Shown here: positions 53,901 through 64,000 of the stretch, piece after piece
Layout: each line of letters opens with the position of its first letter
Position numbering within the stretch: the stretch's first letter is position 1
Assembly (NCBI GenBank): GCA_009746045.1
Contig: RPFO01000253.1
Coordinates: forward strand, 1,493,888 to 1,557,887
Direction of reading: 5' to 3'
Origin: Mesostigma viride
Taxonomy: Eukaryota > Streptophyta > Mesostigmatophyceae > Mesostigmatales > Mesostigmataceae
Length of the DNA stretch: 64,000 nt
Notes under the pieces: generated by a model
Told to the model about the DNA's origin: nothing
The model's database searches: none
Seen by the model: only the letters and a program-made list of their open reading frames with translations
Made by a program: the position numbers and the translations under genes

Positions 53901-56324
53901 GAATGTGCTCGGGGTCCTTTTTGAGGTAAGAATGCAAAGACCCGGCTCCATAAGCGAGGAAAGAGTACTTGATGATCAGTTCAGGTGCTTTCACTGTCGG
54001 GACGAATTCAGTGCATGCCTGTTTGTGCCCCCTCGTCTTGTGCTGCAGCTTTGTTGGTTCAGCACTGGGTGCAATGTGTGCCACATTCTCTCGGTCCCTT
54101 GCCTCCTTACATGTAACACCAGGTACTAATCAGCTTCTCAGGTTGTCCTACCCTCCATAATTTGCCGTCCCTTGATGAAGTTCCCTAATTCTTTAACATC
54201 GTTGGCCAGGCAAATGGGATGGCGGAGGCAGACCGATCGCACACGATACAACAACGATAAAGAACGATAAGACCTCATTACTTGAACGATAAAACAACCT
54301 ACTCTACTTGACCATCGAGATCATGCGCATGCATGCCAGCAGGATCGAGAACCCAGGGCAGCGCAGGTTTTTCTAATTGGCTAATCTCTAACCACCCACC
54401 ACACCAATCGTTACTGTACTGTCGGCACGCGACGCATCTGCACTCTGCAGGCCAACATGATCGACAACCCGGACTACATCGGTGTGGGGCAGGTGCTCTG
54501 GGTGCCCAACACCTACACCATTCAAAAGGTGCGCGCCCTTGGTCTCATCTCGGTGTTGTCGGTGTGCGGCGCGGAAAGTGGCGTCGATGATTCCCCCCCT
54601 TCACTGTCTGGTGCGCTCAATACTGGCATGTTGCTGAGTACTGCGGTGGATGCGGGAGGGTCCCACCATGTCAGGGGGACGGTACGTATCCAGTGATGCC
54701 ATCCCGTGACCTCAGACATGGCACTGTGCCGCGAGGGTGTTTAATGGAAACGCCACATGTTGGGTGTGGCTTGTCCTAGTGCTATTTAATTTGCACTCCG
54801 TTTCGCTCGAGAATCGCGCTTTCGCCCTGCTATTGGCCTTACCGCTCGGTCAGTGGCGTGGAGCAGCCTCTGGCTACATGCGTTGGTGCCTCTCTGGCAG
54901 TGGCAAAACTTGTTCTCATGATGGTGGCTGGGGTAGGTTCGCTCTGGGTAAAAGGTAGAGGGTGATAATCAGAAGCATGCATGGGGCCCCGTTGTTTCGA
55001 GCCATGCACCGAACTATGTGGTTGCACCGTGCATGGGAGCAAGTGCTTGAAGCATGTGGCTAAACCTTATTGAACCTTCAACCACGTGCCGCATGTCCTG
55101 GCCGTGGATGTACGGGGCAGGGTGACTACTATAGCCAGGGGGATTTCGCTATCGCTGTGGTTGCCTCTATGGTTGAACACCATGTGTTATGTGCTGGCCA
55201 TTCGTGCTTGGTGTGTGCAGGGTGACTACCTGAACAAGATCGCCAAGAAGTTTGGCGTCTCGGTGGACGCGCTGGTGAAGGCTAACCAGATCACCAACCC
55301 GGACCTCATCTACGAAGGTAATTGTGTTGTGCCATGGGCTCCCTCCTGGTGCATTTGAGCTGGTCATTCCTGTATAGTTAATGCTGCCATACTCCCAGCT
55401 GCATGGTCCGGATTCTTCCAGATTTCTTGCCTGCGCTGGTTGTCTCTTTGATATTGTTTCCTGTTGCTTTCCAAAACTACTAGCAATCGCCCCGTGGATG
55501 CTTGGAAAGTGTGAAATGCTGCACAACTGGTTGGTTCCAGGGTTTGGCCAGTGCTTTCTTATACATAGGATTCGCTTAGCTACGTGTGCGGTGTAGTTGG
55601 TTTGTAATTGCATGTCGTTCAGGCCGAGACTGCATGCACATTGTGGGAGAAAAGGTACGTGTAATTGAGATCAAGATATTCCGTGCGTAGTTGGTATTGG
55701 ATTGACCGCCTGTATAGAAAACGCCAGGCTCCAGGCCATTTTATAATTTCCTAAACACACAATGTTCGTACGAGTCGATAAGTAAGGCCGTGTTGGGGCA
55801 CACGGGCAGACTTGACGGCGCACTTGTGGTTGGTACTCTGATTGTCATCATGCCAAGCCTGTGCCGATTGTGTCATTCACACAATGTCATGAGTTGAATG
55901 AACTAAAGATACCATGCAGCTGGCCTGGGCATGTTTCAATTCACAAGTATTTGGTAATGTTTATTTTGGGCTTGTCATTTTTACCTCCATTTATTTCCAT
56001 CATCCTGAACAAATCAGCAGACGCGGATACGATAACAGCATGCTCGTGCTGCCATGGTCCGGGTTCTCCAGATTTCTGGCCTGCGCTGAATGCTGGTTAT
56101 CTACTTGATATTATGCATGCTTGTCATATTATTTTGGATGTTCAGTACGTCTGATGACAGTATAAGCATGTGCACAACAGGTGCACTGTGGAGATGTTTT
56201 ATATGCTCTGTATCGATCTGTTGATCCTTTTTAAGTGGAATGGCCAAGTGGTTTGGATTGCTTCTACTTTTTCTTCCCTGCAGGCGATGTGCTACTGTTG
56301 CCGATGGGTGCCAAGCTGCAGTAA
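50918..56324 (+). CDS. Two-LysM protein with plastid-transit-like N-terminus, six exons
   Basis: Exons 50918-51186, 51894-52054, 53234-53337, 54451-54528, 55221-55317, 56284-56324; all phases agree, giving 249 residues ending TAA. LysM domains bind N-acetylglucosamine polymers such as peptidoglycan or chitin. N-terminus MATSTLCVLRVPNALVSG is rich in Ser/Arg/Lys and poor in acids up to about 60, as chloroplast transit peptides are. Residues 95-115 (FRFLAG, then seven Ala, GYAGYSVI) could span a membrane. LysM 1 at about 154-197 (YKVQPGDTLAKIASKFG ... VGQVLWVP) and LysM 2 at about 200-243 (YTIQKGDYLNKIAKKFG ... GDVLLLP). Intron 3 uses a GC donor (GAG|GCAAGT). Each LysM is split by introns. Plastid membrane attachment is inference. 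Confidence 0.92.
52184..52349 (+). repeat. ~60-bp tandem repeat in LysM gene intron 2
   Basis: CATGTTGCCCCCTGTCG occurs four times (52183-52350), with GAGTTCGTGATCATCGGGG between. Confidence 0.85.
52453..52742 (+). repeat. 29-bp minisatellite in LysM gene intron 2 (10 units)
   Basis: Unit GATATTAGGGTGATACCGGG followed by GGATGCTGA; the units are essentially identical, implying very recent expansion. Confidence 0.97.
55402..55455 (+). repeat. Dispersed ~105-bp repeat, copy 3 (partial)
   Basis: CATGGTCCGGATTCTTCCAG ... TGCGCTGGTTGTCTCTTTGATA; second half only. Lies in intron 5 of the LysM gene. Confidence 0.65.
56001..56115 (+). repeat. Dispersed ~105-bp repeat, copy 4
   Basis: CATCCTGAACAAATCAGC ... 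CATGGTCCGGGTTCTCCAG ... TACTTGATATT; also in LysM intron 5. Confidence 0.65.
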
Positions 56325-57297
56325 AGGCCGCGCTGTTCATGAGCCGGAGCCCTGAGGGGCGAATGGCTGTCGGTGGCTGTTGGTGCACTGGTGTAATGGC
56401 TCGGAATGCAATACCAGTGGATAGGGGGGGTACCTTTATGGACCACACAGTAAATATCCGTGTCCACACAATACTGGTACCTTACAGAATGAGTTTGTCC
56501 TTATGATGGGAGACATTTGAGAGCTTCAAATTATATGTTCTGGGCATATGAGAATCTCGATCGCCTTGCACAGCTTGCAAAGCTGCAATGCACTAGCTGT
56601 GAATCATGTATGCATCTAGGTTGCAGAACTGATTTGGCCAGCCTGTTTGTGCGTGGGCTGCAAAACATTTGTCATACTGTACATATTTTACAACCGTGCC
56701 TCAGTTATACTGTATACATACAAGTAAATATAATTATGTTGTAAATTCCATGTAGCCGCATCAATTTTCGATCAACTTCAAGTATCGATCAAGTGAACTA
56801 TATTTCAAGACGCCACTTTTTCACGGACTGGGCCGAACTAAATTTCAATTTCAATTTGGACGGCCTAGCTACCCGGGTCGGACTTATATTTAATTCACCG
56901 ATGTGTAGAAAAAGGATCACTTACATACTTGACTAATTCTCCGTGAAATCTCATTGACCGGGTTTCGAAACAACCCACGAACGCCGTAGATGCAGATCCA
57001 ACTGAGCAAACAACGTCACGACTGACGCGGCGCCATGCAGATCGCCTCGGTTCCTTTTTTTGCGAGCCATTTAATTTTATTACAACATCGCACCGCGTTG
57101 CGTCCTCGCGCACTTTTTCCATATTGTGCTGTGAGATGCCAAATTAAACCGCTTCTCGATCTGACTGGCAATTCTGTCCAACTAATGCACAACCAGTCTA
57201 GAAGCGTCCAACGCCAGCTGGACAGAGCGCCGCGTCGCATCCCGCGCTGTTATTGGTCGCCTTTCCGCTGTTCTGCGGGCCCGTGACCTTCCTTTTG
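56325..57297. other. Intergenic, 3' of the LysM gene
   Basis: No gene or repeat recognised; AT-rich from 56700. Confidence 0.4.
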
Positions 57298-57420
57298 CCT
57301 ATAGAGGACAACGAGCCCCCCCCTGTGGGGAAGCGCCCGCGTGTGCAAACCGGTGGGAGGCACGCCAGTGCTGTATAGATAGATGTTGTAGTTAGTAATG
57401 CTGTTAGATAGATGTCGTAG
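57298..57420 (+). pseudogene. LINE F1 fragment, last codons and 3' UTR (plus strand)
   Basis: Reads [20 protein letters not shown] and a stop at 57376-57378, as at the end of the F1 ORF of copy A. The 3' UTR words AGATGTTGTAGTTAG also match. It is cut off before the hairpin. Confidence 0.75.
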
Positions 57421-57465
57421 GTAGCTGTAGCTACTTTTGCATTGAAAAAAAAATTAAATTATAAC

Positions 57466-57944
57466 ATGCCTTCGTTGGGATCGAGATCATGTAGCGCATA
57501 TTCCATGATGGATGGGTGGGGTGGAGGAAGCCGCGTAATCGAACTATCCTAACTCTAAGCTACTATCTAGTCTAGAAAATCCTAACTACACTACTCATCA
57601 AAACGCCTCCTCCTCTTGGGGGGAGGGGGCTTGCCCACAGGGTCGGGCGTGTGAGCCTTGACAATCTTCTGCCACCGCGTCTTGTCCTGCATGGCAGTCC
57701 AAAGACGGGAGAGAGAGTGGATGCGGTGTTCAAACTGGGCTGGGACCACTAGGTCGTCCAGCAACATCTGGATGTAGTTCGTGACAGGTTTCCCTACCCT
57801 TTTGGGAATGCCCTTGGGGCCAGGCCAGGTCAGAATGTGTCGCCCTGGCTGGCCAAGCCGCTGGGGGCCGGCCAGACCAAGGGCGGTGTCGACCTGGCTG
57901 GTGCGAGCAAGGTGTCCTACAAATGCTGTCCTACACTGCCTAAT
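57466..57944 (-). pseudogene. LINE family F2, C-terminal fragment
   Basis: Frame 57591-57944 reads IRQCRTAFVGHLARTSQVDT, then GQPGRHILTWPGPKG, MQDKTRWQKIVKAHTP and PPPPKRRRRFDE. It has the same module order as F1 but is clearly diverged. No RT core remains. The 3' UTR, with TTCGTTGGGATCGAGATC, reaches 57466 and continues into an A/T tail at 57445. Confidence 0.75.
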
Positions 57945-58220
57945 CTAGTCCGAAATACGAGGCACTTACTTTTGCATGTTATGTTATAATTAAGTAATTA
58001 AATTTAAACACGTTGCTCCCGTTGGGCAGTCACGGAGCACCAGAGTGCCTTTAATCCCTGAGTGCATGTGCGCAGCGGGAAGAGGACAGAGACCCCCCCT
58101 GTCCTTCATGCCACAGGCATGCCACACCGGGTGCACAATCGGACCCATCGAAACGATCCGGCATCCCCTGTGGGTGCGCATTACCCGCGTGTGAGCATTG
58201 CATTACTATGGAGCCGCGGG
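57945..58220 (-). mobile_element. LINE F1-type 3' terminus and UTR
   Basis: AT-rich tail 57980-58008, hairpin 58015-58038 (one change: GGGCAG for GGGGAG), then UTR words TTTAATCCCTG and CCTTCATGCC shared with 13938-14050. Confidence 0.65.
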
Positions 58221-58734
58221 CGCAAACATGCAGGCAGTGGTAGGCGAGACAAATAGCTACTAAGGCTGGCGGATGTCTGTTGGCGCTTACTGGTTAGGCT
58301 ATAGGCATGGCCATGGCTACGTTCTACCCTGCATTGGCGTTGCATGCACATGGTATGCATGGCTAGGAGGGTCCAGGTTGCATCGATCACTCATGTGGGC
58401 TGGTGTTCACGACTAGAATGCGCATGCTAGGCTAGCCCGTAGCTAGTGGCTTCCACAGCTCCAGTTGTTGACTATCAAGTCCCCGCCCCTCCCGAACGCC
58501 TTGGGCTTCTTGGGGGCTTGTGGCGGAGGTCTAGTAGTATAGTATAATATGTGGCTGGGGTTTGCGAGCTAGGATCGATGAAGTACCCCGGATGCATTGC
58601 ATTGCGGCATGCCTCTGTGCATTACACGTACGTAGACATAGTTAATTGATTAACACGTAGTTCATTTACACATATAGACACTAATTTCCTGCGCATGACA
58701 CGCAAGTACGTACGTTGTTACATTAATTAATTAA
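58221..58734. other. Intergenic
   Basis: No gene. One copy of the 20-bp motif TGCGCATGACACGCAAGTAC at 58690-58709, just before a TTAATT tract. Confidence 0.4.
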
Positions 58735-60540
58735 TTAATTAATTAATTATCAACATCACTCCGTTGGGAGTCAATGTAGCACATATCCCTGAGAAGGGGC
58801 ATATGGCTTTCAATACATCCTAGGCTACTTCATGCAAGGGTGGGAATGTAAGCAACACTTGCTCTAGGTGCCGCAAGGGCACCTGCACCGCCATGCTGTC
58901 TCAGGTTCAACCCAGCGAAGGGGATCCTGGCACGGGGGAGGAAGATCATCATGGCTATACAAGGGCTAGGGCATGGCTTCTCGACAGAGAGCATCAGTCT
59001 CTGCATGGCATACTATGGCTAAATTCTTAATGCAACATCCACGGGGGTCCCATTATAGGCATGGCTTGGCTAAATTCTAAAGGCAACATCCATGGGGGCC
59101 ATTGTGGGCGCACATGCGCGTGGGCCACATGCTAGGCTAAGCCTTACTAATCTACACTACTGGTATATATATTCCTAGTCTGAGGTGGCAGGAGGGGGCT
59201 GCCAGGGCTTGTGGTCAACGTGGATGACCGCCCCCCTCCAGTATACCGGCTTCCCCCTTGCGCTCTGCCGGAGCTGAAGGTAGGTCGGCCATAGCTCGCG
59301 TCGCCGCTGTTGCTGGGCCAGGGTCAAGTCGTCGTCCAGCGTGAAGCGAGTCTCCGAGAGCTTCTTGCGGCATTTAAGGAACGCCAGCTTGTCCGCCATG
59401 TACTTAAAGGTGAGGAGCACGGGTGCCGGGCCAGCCTTCCCCGCGCGCGGGGGAGGCGGACAGCCGACATGTCCAGCTCACCAGTGAGTTAACATGGGGG
59501 CAAGAATGGCGCGCTTAAATGCCTCAAGAAGGCTCGTGGAGGTCTCACCTGCCTGCTGGTCGAAGTGCTTGACGATGACATTGTGGCTGCGCCGGGCGAT
59601 GTCGGCTTCCTCGCGAAGGTCGAGGGCTTGTTGCTTGAGTTGTGCCGAGATGGTGGAGGTGGTGGAGGTGGTGTGTTGCTTAAGCAAGTCCGCCCAGGTG
59701 GAGGGAGCATCGCCGGCCGGGCCAGCAGAAGCCGGCTGGGCGGCGATGTCCTTCACCGCCTGGGCGGTGAGGCCGGCGGTGTCATGCAAGCTCTCAAGGG
59801 CGTTGGCGGTGGCTTGAAGGCGTTGGTCGAGGTCGAGGAGCTGGGCTTTGATGTCGGCAGTGGAGGCGGAAATGGCAGTGGAGGTGGAGGCGGCGGCGGT
59901 GGAAATGTGAGGAAGTTCAGCAGCCAGCGTGCCACCCATTGCTGCGACGTCAGCAGCAAGGGGGGTCACGTGCTGCTGAAAGGCTTCCGTGAGGATGGAA
60001 CGGAGGGTGGAGGCGGAGATGGATGGAGCCCAGATCTCGCCGTCAGAGCGCTGGAGAAGGGAGTTGAGGATGGCGTGCTGGAGCTGGGGGCGGGGGCAGC
60101 CAAGCATGGCACCGTGGGCTTGCCAGCGGCTGCCGTTGCTGCAGAGGAGGCGACCTTGGTCGTAGAGATGGATGCACAGGTCGTAAAGCGAGGCGTAGTC
60201 CCCGAAGAAGATGCAGTCCATAGCATCGTCCGGAGACATGTTGTTCCAGTCGTGATCATCGACCTTGAAAGGGTCACTGGGGCCGAAAGCGCGGTTCCGA
60301 GGGGCGGGACCATCCTGTTTTGTCGGCTGGGCGGGTGCGTTTCGGGTCAGGCGATGCCGATGGCGAGGCATTAAGCCCGGGAGGTTGCTGGGTGACCACC
60401 AGTGCACGTCTAGTGTCACCGCTGCCTGCCGGACCTGATGGCGAAGCTGCAGCCGCAGCTGCCGCATTTTCATGGGCGAGCGCATCCGCCAAACTGCGTT
60501 GCGTCAATTAAGGACGTTTGCTCGTCATATATTGCGTTTT
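58722..60540 (-). mobile_element. ORF1-only LINE (family F3)
   Basis: 3' end: TTAATT tract 58722-58748, then CTCCGTTGGGAGTCAATG (58757-58775) and a roughly 380-bp UTR. Then a single ORF1-like reading frame (59175-60485). No reverse transcriptase lies between ORF1 and the 3' end, so the unit resembles half-LINE elements that borrow an RT. The 5' boundary is estimated. Confidence 0.6.
59175..60485 (-). pseudogene. LINE ORF1p-like protein with one in-frame TGA
   Basis: 335 codons to a TGA at 59478-59480, then the same frame continues to 59175, about 435 residues in all. A low-complexity Ala/Ser/Thr helix (about 195-265, DIKAQLLDLDQRLQATANAL) could be the trimerising coiled coil. REEADIARRSHNVIVKHF near 300 resembles the ORF1p RRM start. 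After the stop comes FKYMADKLAFLKCRKKL, then LDDDLTLAQQQRRRELWP and YWRGAVIHVD, the typical ORF1p C-terminal domain order. ORF1p binds LINE RNA as a chaperone. The TGA separates RRM and C-terminal domain; it is read as a single nonsense mutation, since host genes here use TGA as stop. The long plus-strand ORF opposite (59565-60374) is a shadow. Confidence 0.65.
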
Positions 60541-61172
60541 AGATTCGGAAAATTATATCAGCATGTGCGTCTTAGAAAGACGAAGCGATAGTGATATTCA
60601 CAGCTGAATTTGGGGCTCAAACGTGAAAGTTATGAGCTCCGCCGTCAGCCATGGCTACCTCGTGGCTCGTGGCTCGTGGCTCATATATATTATGGATGTT
60701 GTTACATGCAGGTATATTATGGACGTTGTTACATGCAGGTCACTAATCCACACTGTCTAACCAACATCTCCAAATTTCCATTCATGCGTACTAGCTGTGT
60801 TCGGATGATGGTGCAACACTGCGCCAAACGCTATAGTATAATGCGAACATTCATGAGCCTGGCTGCCACTAGCTGTAATAGCGCGTGGCTTTTGAACAGG
60901 TCTTTGATTGGTAGTAGATGGCTAGTAGGCCGAGGGCCGGCTCGCTAATTCTGGACCCCCGGCTGGGACGTATGGGCAGGCATGGTGCATGCAGGCGCCG
61001 CGGGCGCCCTTGCAGCTTGTATCAATTGCTCATGTCAACCAATACGCACTTTCGATCACCGAACACACGTACAATATGTGTAGGATCTAGCAACATAGGC
61101 TTCGATCTGCAATCGATCGGGATCCCAACATAGCTTCACATAACTGTGAAGGATCGATACATTGTGGCCATT
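60541..61172. other. Intergenic; 27-bp duplication and left flank of the LINE dimer
   Basis: TATATTATGGATGTTGTTACATGCAGG-like unit occurs twice (60686-60739). TAACTGTGAAGGA at 61141-61153 recurs at 62946-62958. Confidence 0.45.
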
Positions 61173-61316
61173 CATATATATTTTAAAAATATAATTACTT
61201 ACAGCAGAGTGAAATCACTCAAACCAAAGCAAACGCCCAGCTATAAACCTATATACAGAGCCATGTCAAAGCTCTATACTACGATAAGACCAATGGAAAC
61301 GCCTAACGGGAGGAAC

Positions 61317-62491
61317 CTAATAGCCCTGCTGCACCGCAAAATCAGCCCGCGTACGGCGGAGCATGATGTCAGCCATGGCCCGAGTCAGCGCCACCGACAA
61401 GCGCTGACGCCAATATGACGTCCAGGTCCGCGCCGACCATGGGGCCCGCTGGCCCTCCAGGTCCAGCCGGTCCTCCCGGAGCCGGCAACACTCCTTGAAG
61501 AAGGCGGAGGTCAGGGGCCCCATGGCCCCAAACTCCTCCTGAGGACAAAGGGCACCACACGATGGTGCCCGACGTCGCCGTAGGCCAGGAGCTTGGCCCG
61601 CTCCGCCCGGTCCGCCGTGTAACCTGCCGTGAGGGAGGCCCCAGCCACGTGGCTAAGAGCCAAGGGCCGCGCCACCGAAACGTCAATAAGCAGATGCCGG
61701 CCACCCCCCTCAAAGTCCAGCACCACGATGTCAGGCCGGTGGTTGGGGGAATAGAAGGCAGCGCCATCCGCATCCTCGGACCGGATGTTCGCGTGGGGGA
61801 AAACCGACCGAATCATGGCGAGCACCACCGTCAGGAGGACAGTGTGCAAATACAAATACCAATTCTGATTCTGTTGGCCCCCCATGCAGGCAAGGTAGTG
61901 AGTCCCCGTGGGATCCAGCGGCTGCCTACAGCTACCACAAGGCCGCCCGGCCGGAACAAGAGGCTGCGGGGCAAATAGCTGGTGCCGGAGCGCCACCGAG
62001 TAGTGGCTGGGAGCCAAGGCGAATGGGGGGGCCATGGGAAGAGCACGAAGGTACGCCGAGCCCACACTCCGCAAGGAAAGCGAGAACAGCCACGCACGTC
62101 CCTGGGCGTTGAGGTCCGCGAAAAGAGCAATCCAATCAGCCGTGTGCAGAATACCCGCGTAGGTTTTCTGGTGTTTATCGATGACGCGAGCAGGGAATGC
62201 GGCGGGAGATTGAACGGAGGCGACCGAGGGAGTGCCGCGAGGGAGGTGGCGCTGTACCGCCTGAGCGGCACGGACGGGAGAACAGGCCTGCTGGATCTCA
62301 GCATAGGCCTCCTGGATGGCGGTGACGAAGGGCAAAGGGCTGCTGGGGTCCAGGAGGTCAGGCGCTGCCGTTGCCAAAAGGGGCAGGAGCCGGCAGCTTT
62401 CCGCCCACGACTGAGCGACGGAGCCCAAAAAGGCTGCTGGGGCCAGCCGGGCGGCACGAGTCAGACCGCAGCTATATATATGTAACCTCAC
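61317..62491 (-). pseudogene. LINE C-terminus with CCHC and restriction-like endonuclease, frameshifted
   Basis: Frame from 62491 reads 326 residues to 61511, with a CCHC motif C185-x2-C188-x9-H198-x3-C202 and a PD-(D/E)XK-type segment HRPDIVVLDFEGGG...LLIDVSVARP (PD 253-254, D270). This is the order found in R2/NeSL-like LINEs, where the endonuclease follows the RT. A 2-bp insertion near 61535 shifts the frame; the proper C-terminus (GAMGPLTSAFFKECCRLRED ... DFAVQQGY) continues at 61523-61317. RT is missing because the copy is 5'-truncated. The clade assignment rests on motifs only. Confidence 0.75.
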
Positions 62492-62801
62492 GGCAGGTTA
62501 CACGGCGGACCGGGCGGAGCGGGCCAAGCTCCTGGCCTACGGCGACGTCGGGCACCATCGTGTGGTGCCCTTTGTCCTGGAGGAGTTTGGGGCCATGGGG
62601 CCCCTGACCTCCGCCTTCTTCAAGGAGTGTTGCCGGCTCCGGGAGGACCGGCTGGACCTGGAGGGCCAGCGGGCCCCATGGTCGGCGCGGACCTGGACGT
62701 CATATTGGCGTCAGCGCTTGTCGGTGGCGCTGACTCGGGCCATGGCTGACATCATGCTCCGCCGTACGCGGGCTGATTTTGCGGTGCAGCAGGGCTATTA
62801 G
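62487..62801 (+). pseudogene. LINE F5 C-terminal fragment, inverted copy with intact frame
   Basis: Reads AGYTADRAERAKLLAYGDVG, then PFVLEEFGAMGPLTSAFF and on to DFAVQQGY, stop at 62799-62801. It lacks the 2-bp insertion of the left copy, so it shows the ancestral frame at this point. Confidence 0.8.
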
Positions 62802-63099
62802 GTTCCTCCCGTTAGGCGTTTCCATTGGTCTTATCGTAGTATAGAGCTTTGACATGGCTCTGTATATAGGTTTATAGCTGGGCGTTTGCTTTGGTTTGAG
62901 TGATTTCACTCTGCTGTAAGTAATTATATTTTTAAAATATATATGTAACTGTGAAGGAGATGCGGCTCATGCCCCCCAGCAAACGCGCGCTGGCGGGCGG
63001 TGTGTGGCCACATGTGTACTACTATTCACAAGTACCTACCGGAATCGTCTTCACAAGTACTACCAGATCGTCTATATCGTGTCCGAATGCTGCTGTGGC

Positions 63100-63232
63100 A
63101 TGCCTCTGGCATGAAGGAGAAAGGGGGTCTCTGACCTTTCTTAACTGTTGTGCACATACAGGGATTAAAAGCACTCCGGTGCTCCGTGACTCCCCAACGG
63201 GAGCACGAGTTTGATTAATCAATTAATTAATT
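63100..63232 (+). mobile_element. LINE F1-type 3' terminus (plus strand)
   Basis: UTR words GGCATGAAGGAGAAAGGG and AGGGATTAAAAGCACT (inverse of those at 13938-14030 and 58039-58110), hairpin 63181-63204, then a TTGATTAATCAATTAATTAATT tail. Confidence 0.7.
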
Positions 63233-63781
63233 CACAAGTGGCTCAAGGGGGGCATCCTTGTCACGCCGCACGAGTAACTCTTCATTGTCAAACCTTGTTT
63301 AGCATTTTCAGTCAGTGCGCACCTTCCTGTGCCCCACAATCCCGTTTGCGTAATGCGCCGGCAAATGGTGCCCATCATAATTCTTTCTTGAAGCCCGCAC
63401 ATTATGGTGCTTCGATAGCCTTCAAAATTCAAAGCCTTTAAGAGGCTTTCTTGATGTGCCACAGGGAGGCCAGTGACAGCTGTATCAACACACGTTTGCC
63501 TATCATGATCAATTCCTCGGCATTGCCAGCAAAGCTAGAGCGGGCAGCAGTGAGCACAGGAGACAACTTTAGGTGCACCTCCAGGCATCCCTAAAAGGCT
63601 GAAATCACCGGATGTGCATACGTCTCTATTTCTTATCTACTAGACATTGATCATTGACTGCAGCCAAAAAACCTCAATGCCCTGGCTGCGTGTCTCGGCG
63701 CGATCCAGATTAGCCAGTGCACACCAATGTATCCTGCTGTACCCTGGGTTGATGTACCATTAGAACAATGCATGTTGGGTG
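63233..63781. other. Intergenic, nothing recognised
   Basis: No gene, RNA gene or repeat seen. Confidence 0.35.
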
Positions 63782-64000
63782 ATGTTCGATGACTCTGCCA
63801 TTGACAATCTGAAGAATTCTCCATTCATCAAAGCTCTGGATCGTGAGTCGATTAATCCCAGCAGACTTTCCCCGACCCCCCCTGCCCCAAAATCAGCTCA
63901 GGCTCGCAAGGAGAGCCAGTGCTCCGCTTCGATGGCTGCCATGCACCCGGAGCCTGCCGCGGTGATCGCTTGGCGGAACTTTTTATCCGCCATGTCGCCA
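63782..64000 (+). CDS. Partial ORF running off the right edge
   Basis: Open for 73 codons from ATG ([20 protein letters not shown]) to the window end, with an in-frame TAG shortly upstream (about 63762). The middle is Pro/Ser/Ala-rich and low-complexity. No family is recognised; it could be a gene's first exon or the start of a LINE ORF1/Gag-like protein. Codon use is mixed, less GC-biased than in the host exons. It could also be chance. Confidence 0.3.
   Translation, partial: MFDDSAIDNLKNSPFIKALDRESINPSRLSPTPPAPKSAQARKESQCSASMAAMHPEPAAVIAWRNFLSAMSP

Larger units (their letters stand above)
61173..62945. mobile_element. Inverted dimer of a REL-type LINE (family F5)
   Basis: Left arm 61173-61633 (minus-strand 3' end) and right arm 62487-62945 (plus-strand 3' end) are near-identical inverted copies; the left arm has 2 extra bases (CA, near 61535). 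The spacer 61634-62486 is the rest of the left copy. Both 3' ends point outward. TAACTGTGAAGGA flanks the structure on both sides (61141-61153, 62946-62958), a candidate target duplication with 19 bp of extra sequence on the left. Confidence 0.85.

Noticed and set aside
16695..59480. Reassigned stop codons, suggested by in-frame TAG (16695) and TGA (59478)
   Set aside because: The three well-supported host genes end in TGA, TAG and TAA at the expected protein length, and no internal stop occurs in them; the two cases are in transposon-like or decaying frames.
59565..60374. 269-codon plus-strand Gly/Val-rich ORF
   Set aside because: Antisense to the ORF1p-like frame, which has the recognisable RRM and C-terminal domain order.

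Overview
The window is eukaryotic nuclear DNA. Three spliced host genes can be rebuilt exon by exon. Their exons are GC-rich at third positions and lie in long introns and intergenic stretches full of simple repeats and retroelements. The genes are a plant-type MAP kinase kinase (S-x5-S activation loop, closest by eye to plant MKK6), a NUDX14-type ADP-sugar diphosphatase, and a two-LysM protein with a plastid-transit-like N-terminus. This points to a member of the green lineage, most likely a green alga. The species cannot be named from the sequence alone. The three genes end in TGA, TAG and TAA, so the standard code applies.

Layout. 1-4159: a foldback MITE, then two tandem LTRs joined by 2 bp. 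4.7-6.6 kb: a small orphan Cys-rich coding region and a second GC-rich exon. 7.5-11.8 kb: a minus-strand Ty3/gypsy pol whose C-terminus is a PHD finger; its truncated 5' end is mirrored in a 387-bp-arm palindrome. 13-23.3 kb: a LINE neighbourhood with two long (GGAT)n arrays, a broken zinc-finger-like gene at 16.4-17.5 kb, and four nested head-to-tail copies of one LINE family, the oldest with an internally duplicated reverse transcriptase. 25.2-28.2 kb: an L1-like LINE flanked by a perfect 15-bp target duplication.

Host gene block, 29.1-56.3 kb: MKK6-like (+), a 0.9-kb (CCGT)n array, NUDX14-like (-), LysM protein (+). Most of the larger introns carry a private mini- or microsatellite. 57-64 kb: more LINE debris, including an ORF1-only element, a LINE with a restriction-like endonuclease that forms a 460-bp-arm inverted dimer, and an open reading frame running off the right edge.

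The host genes are functionally unrelated (signalling, nucleotide-sugar turnover, glycan binding or plastid protein) and do not form a pathway. The unifying theme of the rest is retroelement biology: LINE 3' ends share a hairpin next to a tetranucleotide repeat, insertions fall in TTAATT tails of earlier copies, and two retroelement copies are folded into large palindromes.
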